In this document: one piece after another, positions 54,898-64,000 of the stretch | Layout of the letters: each line of letters begins with the position of its first letter | Numbering within the stretch: position 1 is the first letter of the stretch | Source: Lepas anatifera | Taxonomy: Eukaryota; Arthropoda; Thecostraca; Lepadidae | Assembly (NCBI GenBank): GCA_034440635.1 | Contig: JAOTON010001354.1 | Span: forward strand, 310,001-374,000 | DNA length: 64,000 nt | Direction: 5' to 3' | Notes under the pieces: model-generated | What the model was told of the DNA's origin: nothing | The model's input: only the letters and a program-made list of their open reading frames with translations | Databases searched by the model: none | Program-made: the position numbers and the translations under genes

Positions 54898-57138
54898 TTA
54901 ACCCTTGCCCCGGTGGCGGGTACGAGCCACCTTCGCCCTGGTGGGAGGGGGGCTAAAAAAGACCCCCCACCCCACGATCTCAAAAACTAAGAGAGCTAGA
55001 AAAAAGCGCAAAACGGCAATCGAAAGCTCTTTGAAAATGATATCGAAAATACTTGGGTCATTTTTCTTGTCAGGTCAATATCAAGGTCACCAGAGGTCAA
55101 AACAGGTCAAAATCGCTAATATTAGGTGTACTAAGAAAACCTCATATATCTCAGAAACTATGATAGCTAGAAACATTTTATTAAGACCATTTGAAAGCTC
55201 TTGAGATGCGCTTTCATTGCAGTGGCATTCATTTTCGTGTCAGGTCAAAGCCTAGGGAGCTACAGGTCACTAAATATTGGGCATATTTTTGGGAATGTCC
55301 ATAGCCACCCATGCATAAGGGCGTTTACTTTTTCACTAATAGCTTCCAAACCAAACAAGATACAGCCATAGTTTATGCACCATTGCAATCCTCTCGTCAA
55401 TACAAATAGAATGATATATGATATTGCTATGCCAGGTCAAATTTAAGAATTTGACCTGACCCAGGTCAACGGTCTGACCCAACTTGACCTGGTATAGTCA
55501 TGATGTATATCATTTGACTTCCAGTGACTATAAAAACACTTTGGTGACAAAATAAAAGCTCTATCTTAGTTTATTCAAAATTTATAGAGAAAAACACCAA
55601 AAATGCTTATTTGGCCTAAGGTGACCTTTTAAAGGTCACAAGTCAAAAATTTTGGCATCAGCTTCAGAAATGGGCTAAGAGCAAGTCGCAACCGATGTTT
55701 GAAGTTGATTCCATCCATACTTACTGAGAAAAGTTCATTTCGTGATTTTCCCCATGTATTGGCAATGGGGAGGTCATGCTCTGCACATGACCTTAGGTCA
55801 CCAATATCAAAAATCCCGGAACAAATGTTGTAGCTCCTGGTGGGCACAATATGTGGTATGAGTTTCAACTTGATCGATTAACCCTTCTTTTAGTTATGCG
55901 GTCCTAAGTATTTTTTGAGGTGAGGTCACTTAACCCGCGCCCCACCGGGGGTCCGGCGCCACCTTCGCCCCACCGGGGGGCCATCGATGGCCCCCCTCTA
56001 ACTCCGAAAATATGGGCGTTAGCGCAAATCTGCAAAGTGCAATAGAAAGCTCGCGTGAATTCAGTACGAAATTACTTCGCATGTTTTATTGCTCAGGTCA
56101 ATGGTTTGACCTCCAGAGGTCAAATTAGGTCAAGATCGGCTATTTTCACTCAAATATGCAATGATTAAGCAAACTGGGCATAACTCTTATGTCATTAGAG
56201 CTATTGAGGCCTGGTAAAGTACATTTGATAGCAAATTGCCAGTACTTTTTCCGCTATGTGGAACGTAAAGACCTCCCGCCAGTGGTTTGACCGCCAGAGG
56301 TCACCTCGTGACCTAATATGACCTGAGATCACGAAAGGTCAAAAAGTGACCTTGCCGTATATCAAATGAAAGCCAGTGACAAGACAAACTTGATGGTGTT
56401 TGTTTCACCGCTCTAACTCAATTAGGTCAAAAGTTATCGTCAAAATACTGTTTTTGACCTCTGGTGACCTCGGATGACCTTGGAAAAGTCAAAGGGCAAA
56501 TATGACCCCTGAGATCCGTGAAGGGGTGTCCAAAAGCGTTGTTCTGAGCAGTCTGAGTATTTGCAATCATTTTTGTGGCTTTTATATCATGAAATAGCTT
56601 TTCCCTATGCTTTTCCAATGGGAGAGGTCGCCTCGTGACCTGACCTCAGGGCACGAAATCGAAAAATCCCGGATATACACCTTGTAGACCCTGGAGGGGT
56701 CATGAAGTGTAGGAAGTTTCAAATTGATCGACTTTGAAATGTAACTCTTACAGAGCTCTAAAGGTGAAGTGAGGTGACCTTGGTTGACCTCGTCTGGTGA
56801 CCTGACCTTGGGTGACCCGGGGTAAAAAATCTCAGGGATGATGGGAAAATGATGCAGTGAGAGGTAGAGCCCTCAACCGCGGTGCTGCGCCTCGTCGTTT
56901 TTCTGCTATCCCGGAAAAACCTTAGGGGGGCCATCGATGGCCCCCCCGGTGGGGCGAGGGTTAACCTGGCCTGGTGACCTGACCTGATATGACCTTGAGC
57001 CAAAATTTTCAGGAAAGATGTAAAAATGATGAAGGAACAGCTAGACCCAGTTTGGCGCCACTGCGCGCCGCCGTTTTTGGTCACTTCGGAAAAACCCGAG
57101 AGGGGGTGTAAAAAGACCCCCACCCGGGCGAAGGTTAA
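54898..57138 (-). mobile_element. Family C element, copy C2 (split by A6)
   Basis: TTAA lies at 54898-54901 and 57135-57138, two-core end first (CCTTGCCCCGGTGGCGGG). C sequence occupies 54898-55929 and 56965-57138; A6 is inserted at AGGTCACTTAA. Confidence 0.85.
55930..56964 (-). mobile_element. Family A element, copy A6 (1035 bp, in C2)
   Basis: TTAA lies at 55930-55933 and 56961-56964. It is intact and nearly identical to A4. Confidence 0.9.
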
Positions 57139-59560
57139 AATTGGTCCTACGGGTCTTTTGATCTTGGTCTCACGGTCTTTCGGTCTTGGTCACAGGGAGC
57201 CCCGAGCTTGGTCTCAGGGCCCCCAAAGCTTGGTGTCAGGGGACCCCGAACTCAGTTGCAGGGAACCCCTGAGTTTGGTCTCAGAGGACCCCTAAACTTA
57301 GTCTCAGAGGACCCGCAAGCTTGGTCTTAGTGGCCTGAGCTTGATCTCAGTTGGCTCCACGAGCTTGGTCTCAGGGGGCTCCACAAGCTTGTCCTCAGTG
57401 GCCTGAGCTTGGTCTCAGGGGCTCCACAAGCTTGGTCTCAGGGTCCCTCGATCATCGTTATCAAGGGCTCCGGATTATCGAACATTGATATCGGGGCCCC
57501 TGAGCTTGGTCTCAGGCGCCCCGATTTAGTCTCAGGAACCCAAGTTTGGTCTCAGGGGCCACAAGATTGGTCCCACGGGCCTTTTGATCTTGGTCTCAGG
57601 GCCTTTCGGTCTTGGTATCAGGGGTTCCCTGAGCGTGGTCTCAGGGCCCCCGAGCTTGGTCTCAGGGGACCCCCGATCTTGGTCTCAGTGGCCTGAGCCT
57701 AGTCTCAGAGGGCGCCATGGGCTTGGTCTCAGGGGCCCCATGATCGTCGGTTTTGGGGGCTCCGAAGTATTGAACATTGATCCTGGGACCCCTGAACTTG
57801 GTCTCAGGGCGGCCTGAGCTTGGTCTCAGAGGACTTCCTGAACTTGGTATCAGGGCAGCCTGAGCTTGGTTTCAGGGGACCTCCCAGCTTGGTCTCAGGG
57901 GCTTTAAACTCGGTGCCACGGGCCTTTGGATCTTGTTTCCACGGGTTTTTCGATCATGGTCTCACGGGCTTTTCGGTCTTGGTTTCAGGGGGCCTCCGAG
58001 CTTGGTCTCAAGGGCCCCCGAGCTTGGTCTCAGAGGACGCCCAAACTTTAGTCTCAGAGGACCCCAAGCTTGGTTTTAGTGACCTGAGCTTGATCTCAGT
58101 GGGCTCCACAAGCTTGGTCTCAGGGGACCTCCGAGCTTGTCCTCAGTGGCCTGAGCCTGGTCTCAGGGGGCTCCACAAGTTTAGTCTCAGGGTCCCTCGA
58201 TCATCGGTATCAAGGTCTCCGGATTATCGAACATTGATATCGGGGGCCCCTGAGCTTGGTCTAGGGGCCCTGAGTTGGTCTCAGGGGCCCGAACATGGTC
58301 CCAGGGGCCCAAGATTGGTCCCACGTGCCTTTTGATCTTGATCTCACGGGCCTTTCGATCTGGGTCTCATGGGCTCCCGAGCTTGGTCTCAGGGGCCCCG
58401 AGTTGTTCTAAGGGACCCGAACTTGGTCTCAGGGCCCCAAACCTGGTCCCACGATTCTTTCGATCTTGGTCTAACGGTCCTTTGGATCCTGGTCTCAGGG
58501 GGCCCCGAGCTTGGTCTCAGAGGATCCCCAAGCTTGGTCTCAGTGTGCTCCACGAACATGGTCTCAGGGGCCCTTGATCATCGATATCAAGGGCTCTGGA
58601 TTATCGAACATTGATTTCGGGGACCCTGACCCTGGTCTCAGGGGTCCTGGGCTGGTCTCAGGGGCCCGAACCTGGTCCCAGGGGCCCCACGATTGGTCCC
58701 ACGGGCCTTTTGATCTTGGTCCCATGGGTCTTTCGATCTTGGTCTCACGGGCCTTTTGGTCTTGGTCTCATGGGCTCCTGAGCTTGATCTCAGGGGGTCC
58801 AGAGCTTGGTCTCAGGGCCCCCTTCGAGCTTGATCTCAGGAGCCCCTGAGCTTGGTCTCAAGGGCCCCGGCTGGTCTCAGGGGCCCGAGCTTGGTCTCAG
58901 GGCCCTAAACTTGGTCCCAGGGGCTTTTTGATCTTGGTCCCACGGGCCTTTCGATCCTGGTCTCACGGGCCTTTCGATCTTGGTCTCAGGGGCCCGCAAG
59001 CTTGGTCACAGAGGATCACCAAGCTTGGTCTCAGTGGCCTGAGCTTGGTCTCAGTAAGCTCCACGAACATGGTCTCAGGGCACCTCAATCATCGGTATCA
59101 AGGTCTCCGAATTATCGAACATTGATATCGGGAGCCCCTGAGCTTGGTCTCAGGGGCCCCGAGCTTGGTCTCAGGGGCTTCAATTTTGGTGCCCCGGGCA
59201 CTTTTGATCTTGGTCCCACGGGCTTTTCGATCTCTGTCTTACGGCCTTTCGATCTTGGTATCAGGGGTTCCCCGAGCTTGGTCTCAGAGCCCCCGAGTTT
59301 GGTCTCAGGGGGCTCCACGGGCTTGGTAGCAGGAGTTCCTGAACCCCAAGACTAACTTCCGGATGTCGTTGAGACTGTCTCTCGGAAGCAATCTGAGACT
59401 AACTTTTGGGTGCTCACTGAGATTTGCTCTCGGGGCCCCTTTTACAAAAATGGGGGGCACAGACTGAGGATAAGTCCCAAGGGCTCCCAGTATTGTCCCT
59501 GTGGGCCCCATGAGATCAGCACTCTGTGCATCAAGTGAGACTATCTCTCGGACCCTCAGA
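57139..59560 (+). repeat. GGTCTCAGGGG array 4, main left arm
   Basis: About 2.2 kb of (GAGC)TTGGTCTCAGGGG(CCC) units with GGGCCTTTTGATCTTGGT variants. The ATCATCG...TATCGAACATTGAT motif recurs at about 57450, 57735, 58200, 58575 and 59090. After about 59340 units read GAGACT...CTCTCGG, that is, the opposite polarity. Confidence 0.85.
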
Positions 59561-60487
59561 TTAACACCCGCACTGGAGGGGGTCTGGCACTAACGCGCAC
59601 TGGAGGTAGGGGCCTGGTAGGCCCCCCCTAAGATCTCGGAAACTAAGAGGGTTAGAAAAACGCCACTTGGTAGGTGGGTGGGGGCTATGGTGATCTACAT
59701 GATGACCGATTTTCATTGACCTAGGTCAATATCTTCAAGGTTAGATGAGGTCGTAAAAGTCAAATATTGGCCATGCTGGTATCGATTGATAAATGCTGTG
59801 ATTATGCAGGAAAATGGCGGGAATAAGCTAAAGGCGGACACGGTTCATAGAGAAGAGGTCTCAAAGAGGCTTCCCCACAACTTTTGGGTCAAGGTCATTC
59901 AAGGTCATTGACCTTTAAGGTCACCATATGGTATACTACTTATTATTTACACTTTGACTAACACTGTAGCCACTGTTTGGCGGGAAATGAGGATTGACCT
60001 TTCCCAATGACCTTTGACCTTGACCTTTGACCTTGACCTTTGTATTGGGGTACCCTACCGATGACGTCATAGCATAATATATGTCAGACGGGGTAACCTC
60101 ATTTGGCCGGCCGCGCAGTGGTCAGTGACCTTGAAAGTGCAGATATGACCTTGACCTGTGACCTTTGACCTTGACCTTGACTTTCATGTGAAGTGACCTT
60201 GACATATAGTCCCGCTTATATGACGTTATGACGTCACCACTTGGTCTTCAATGCAAGCTAACTGGTCCGACCGCGCGTTTACGGCGATCTCAAAATGCAG
60301 GTCTGACTTTGAAAGCCTATAAGTCAAAAAATTTTCGGCCGATTTTCAAAAAGTCTTCACCAATCGACGCGCTATTAAATTCTGTTAAATGTGGCCAAGT
60401 TTCGTTTTTCCGCTGCAAGCGGTTCTTCGGCCACCTTGGAAAAACAGGTGGGGGGCCTCCGAGGCCCCACTCCAGTGCGCGTGTTAA
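59561..60487 (-). mobile_element. Family D element, copy D3 (927 bp)
   Basis: TTAA lies at 59561-59564 and 60484-60487. It is inserted in the array close to the polarity switch. DR1 pairs are at 60008-60033; TGACGTCA at 60062-60069 and 60229-60236. It is very similar to D2. Confidence 0.9.
60008..60033 (-). promoter_or_regulatory. Two adjacent DR1 motifs in D3
   Basis: TGACCTTTGACCT at 60008-60020 and 60021-60033, followed by a further TGACCTTTG. Same layout as in D1 and D2. Confidence 0.6.
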
Positions 60488-62565
60488 TCTCGGGACCACC
60501 TGAAAGTAAATATTTACTCCCGAGAGAGACGCCCGTGAGACTATGGGCCCCCTGAGACCGACACTCGTGGGGAGGGACCCCTGAGACCAAATTTCAGAAG
60601 TCCCTAAAACTGACTCTCGAGGTTCCCTTGACCGACTCTTGAAGATCTCAGAGACCGACTCTCAGGGGACTCGCTGAAATAGACTGTCGCGGTCCCTGAG
60701 AACCATTCTCTGGGACCTCCGGGACTAGCTCGGCCTCCACTAAGACCGACTCTCAGGGCCCACTGAGACTGACACTCGGGCCCCTGAGACCAACCATCAG
60801 GGCCCCCCTGAAATCTACTTTCGGGGCGGGGGTCCTAAAGCCGACTCGAGACGCCCTTAGAGCGAATCTTCAGGGTCCCCTGAGACTGACTCTGGGGGCA
60901 CAGTGATCAGAGAATCAATTGCAGTGGCTCAAATTAGCCCAAGGGGGGTCCGCAGACTCCTAGGACCCCTTGGCTATGCCACTGCGTCCATACATTCGGG
61001 GGCCCTCCGGGATCAACATTTGAACGCCCTTGAAATCATTGCTTGCCCCCCCACCGAGACCAATACTACTGAGGCCCTTGATAGTAATGCACGGGGGCTC
61101 CTAAGACCAAGCTCAGGGTCCCACTTAGATCAGGCTCGGGGACACCCTTAATGTCATGCCTAAGATTAATGTTCGGCACTCCAGTGCCATCGCTACCGAT
61201 GCTCGGGGGACCAAGCTCGGGGCCCCTGAGACAAAGCCCGGGGGAAGGGCCCTGAAACCAAGTTCGGAGGATCCCTGACACCTAGTTCGGGAACCCCTGA
61301 GATGAATCTCAGAGGGCCCCTGAGACCAGGCTCGGGAGCCCATGAGACCAAGACAAAAAGGCCCGTGAGACCAATACCGAAAGGCCCATGGGACCAGGAT
61401 CAAAAGTCTCGTGGGACCAAGTTTGCGGCCCCGAGGTCAAGCTCGGCCCCTGGGGCCAGCTCGGAATCCCTGAGACCAAGCTCAGAGGCCCCCTGTGACC
61501 AAGCTCAAGGGGGCCCTGAGACCAAGCTCAGGGGCCATCTGAGACCAAGCTCGAGGGGGCCCTGAGACCAAGCTCTGGGCCCCCCTGAGACCAGGTTCGG
61601 GATACCCATAAGACCAAGACCAAAAGGCCCGTGGGACCAAGCTCGGGGCCCCTAAGACCAACTCAGGACCCCCTGAGACCAAGGTCAGGGCCCCCGAGAT
61701 CAATGTTCGATAATCCTGAGCCCTTGATATCGATGATCAAGGGCCTCTGAGACCATGCTCGTGGAGCACACTGAGACCCAGCCCAGGCCATGAGACCAGG
61801 ATCGTGGGCCCCTGAGACCAAGCTCAGATTCTCCCTGAAACCAAGACCGACAGGTCCTTGAGACCAAGATCGAAAGGCCCGTGGAATCAAGTTTGGGGCC
61901 CTGAGACCAAGCCGGGGGACTGAGAACAACCCAGGGCCCCTGAGACCAAGGTTAGGGCCCCCGAGATCAATGCTCGATAATCCGGAGCCCTTGATACCGA
62001 TGATCGCGGTGCCCCTGAGACCAAGCTCGTGGAGCCCACTAAGACCAAGCTTGGGGGTCCTCCGAGACTAAGTTTTGGGGTTCTCTGAGACCAAGCTCGG
62101 GGGCCTTGAGACCAAGCTTGGGGAATAACTGATACCAAGACCGAAAGGCCGTGAGACTAAGTTCAAAAGGCCCGTGGGACTAAGTTTGCGGCCCCTGAGA
62201 CTAAGCTCGGGGTCCCTGAGACCAACTCAGGGCCCCCTGAGACCAGGTTCAGGGCCCCGGAGATCAATGTTCGATAATCCAGAGCCCTTGATATCGATGA
62301 TCGGGGGTCTCTGAGACAAAGCTTGTGAAGCCCCCTGAGACCAAGCTCAGGCCACTGAGGACAAGCTCGGGGGTCCCCTGATACCAGGCTCGGGGGCCCC
62401 TGAGACCAAGCTCAGGGGCTGCTGAGACCAAGATCAGTTGGCCCCAAGATCAATGTTCGATACTTGGGAGCCCTCGATACCGGAGTACCCCTGAGACCAG
62501 GCTCGCGGAACTCCCCGAGACCATCCAAGGGCCACTGAGACCAAGCTCGGGGTCTCCGAGATCAA
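60488..62565 (-). repeat. GGTCTCAGGGG array 4, right arm in opposite polarity
   Basis: Units read CCCCTGAGACCAAGCTC, the reverse complement of the left arm. The long motif appears inverted (ATCAATGTTCGATAATCC) at about 61698, 61970, 62260 and 62450. It runs directly into F2 at about 62566. Together with 57139-59560 it forms a very large imperfect inverted repeat. Confidence 0.85.
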
Positions 62566-63165
62566 GTTTGGAGGGCAAAAGTGGTGCCCCCTGTTCCGGA
62601 TGGTGCCACTCCGTCGGAAATCCTGAATCCGCATATGCGCTGTCGTTCTCTGTTGTGTTCACAACGTTTTAAGTACGCCCCTGCTCCTGGTATGGGGACT
62701 TATTGGTATCTTGGGATATGGGGAAGAATGTTGGGTTATTTCTGAGCTGGTATTCAGCTTTCGGTTCCGGGCATGAACACCAAGAGCAACAGAAAGTATT
62801 TCGCTGTAACAAAGTAGTAATGTTTTTATTTGATGATTTTACAGTTTTCCTCGAAAGGAACATCGTAAAAAGGTACAAATTTTACGAATTACTACTTTTA
62901 GCTCAGCACAAAGCTTTTCTAAGCGATTGTTACATTCTTTCGTGAGTTGAGTTTTGGCACCTAGTTCTGGCAGTAACCGACCCTACTTCTGGTTAACAAA
63001 AGTCTAATAAAACAGTTTCTAGTGAACGAAACCCCACTAAAAGATACAAATTTGTAGAAAAGGTAGTAGTGTATTGTCACACTGAAAGCCTAAGCAGTTT
63101 CTGCAGTGGTTCAGGTTGTGAGTATTGGCAGTTGGAGTCGGCAGTGTAGTAGCATGTCCCGCTGC
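62566..63165 (-). repeat. Dispersed repeat F, copy F2
   Basis: Reverse complement of F1 (1637-2200). On the minus strand GGATTCAGGATTTCCGACGG is followed by GGCACCATCCGGAACAGGG and then the array. No coding content. Confidence 0.65.
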
Positions 63166-63659
63166 GCATCACCATCTCGGAGAAATGAAGTTCATTGGTA
63201 TGTATCAGGGTAGTAAAGGAATGTATATAGCCTTGAGTTGAATGATTGAGGGGAGGAGTGCGCGCGGAAAGTGGATCGCGATATACATAAATAATACAAA
63301 TTACATAAGAAGCAGTAATATCCGATTGTCGACATCAGGACAGTCGAAGAAAGTATACCAAACCGTGGAAATAGTTTCCGTTTTGCTAACAAACACCAAA
63401 GGTAGGTTTGTTACAATCATGATTGAGAATAGCTCTGCGATTGTGCGTATGCTGCTGGCTATCATCTTTGTTTTGTAGTATGTTGAGGTGACCTGAATCT
63501 TAAATATGTAATTACTTTTCAAACATCAAAGTGCTTACCAGGGTTGCAATTGTGTTAATTGTTTGTCTTCTATTTACAACTATACACGTATATTGACACT
63601 ACGGCGGTACATGAAGCATACAGAGACCCTAAGAACTCGCCCCGGCCGGCTGAGGTGGA
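63166..63659. other. No recognisable gene
   Basis: AT-rich sequence. The overlapping frames at 63192-63522 have no motif or splice support. Confidence 0.4.
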
Positions 63660-63664
63660 CAAAT

Positions 63665-63760
63665 AAAATTTATAAACGAAGGCGCCGAGCCCCGAACCCG
63701 TGACCGCCGACGGCGCGAGTGCTCTAAACTACGCCCAGACGGGCACAGGCTCGGAGCCCG
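63665..63760 (-). other. tRNA-like segment, possible SINE head
   Basis: On the minus strand GCGTAGTTTAGAGCACTCG resembles an A box and GGTCACGGGTTCGGGGCTCGG a B box ~30 bp on. The GGCGCCGAGC...CCCGTGACCGCC phrase recurs at 13480-13515. The B box departs from consensus in several positions. The remaining 240 bp to the window edge are GC-rich and unassigned. Confidence 0.35.
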
Positions 63761-64000
63761 GCAGACGTCTAACGGCCGGGTGCGTGGAAAATAAATCAGG
63801 ATGATGATGAACGTATGAACGGGACAAACTAAACACAGTTAAAACGGGGAGCAAAACCAATAAACATAGAAGCGGCCTCACAGTGGGCGAACACCGCCCA
63901 GGGGAGCAGCGCCCCTTCCTCAACACAGTCACGGACGATCTATTCACCACGCCGCCCCGGCGGAACGCGCGACGCCTCGGTCAGTTTTGGTTGCGACGCG

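Overview
The window looks like a stretch of an invertebrate animal nuclear genome, probably marine. It has intron-split coding sequence, LTR, LINE and Penelope-like retroelements, tRNA-derived SINEs, (TA)n microsatellites, and no sign of bacterial operons. The sequence alone does not fix the species. Almost everything here is repetitive; only one host gene could be supported, a four-exon minus-strand model at 33.9-37.5 kb.

The dominant component is a set of related non-autonomous DNA elements, called A, B, C and D here. Each is about 0.85-1.2 kb and is bounded by TTAA, the target site typical of piggyBac-like transposons. All four share an unusual plan: one end carries a single GC-rich terminal core, the other carries the core twice, a G-run/C-run palindrome lies just inside the terminus, and the interior is packed with GGTCA/TGACC motifs (AGGTCA is the nuclear-receptor half-site). 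They insert into each other's internal TTAA sites, giving nests four levels deep at 13.9-18.6 kb and 27.4-32.3 kb and smaller nests at 49.999-52.06, 52.3-53.9 and 54.9-57.1 kb. No transposase for them is visible.

Layout: 0-0.8 kb, 3' end of a Ty3/gypsy-like LTR element. 1.6-2.5 kb, repeat F, whose inverted second copy lies at 62.6-63.2 kb. 3.2-6.8 kb, GC-rich arrays, a hairpin and a SINE. 6.8-9.9 kb, unremarkable. 10.1-13.4 kb, a GGTCTCAGGGG array split by A1 and B1. 13.5-13.85 kb, a 102-bp tandem repeat. 13.9-18.6 kb, the first nest. 18.7-21 kb, a SINE and a second array. 21-22.3 kb, a foldback element built of 133-bp repeats. 22.3-26.9 kb, a Penelope-like element (PLE1) with decayed reverse transcriptase and GIY-YIG endonuclease and a D insertion. 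27.4-32.3 kb, the second nest, which holds a head-to-head PLE palindrome. 33.4-38.7 kb, the gene and a LINE fragment. 40.8-42.8 kb, a second type of PLE (PLE-X). 43.4-54 kb, arrays plus B and A copies old and young. 54.1-62.6 kb, a minisatellite, then a long GGTCTC array whose polarity reverses near 59.3 kb. 63.2-64 kb, nothing firm apart from a tRNA-like segment.

The candidate undescribed system is the A-D superfamily: several families with different terminal palindromes but the same architecture and the same GGTCA-rich interior. This suggests either a shared transposase that binds GGTCA subterminal repeats, or a dispersed reservoir of nuclear-receptor sites. Family D also carries DR1 pairs and CRE palindromes in all three copies seen.
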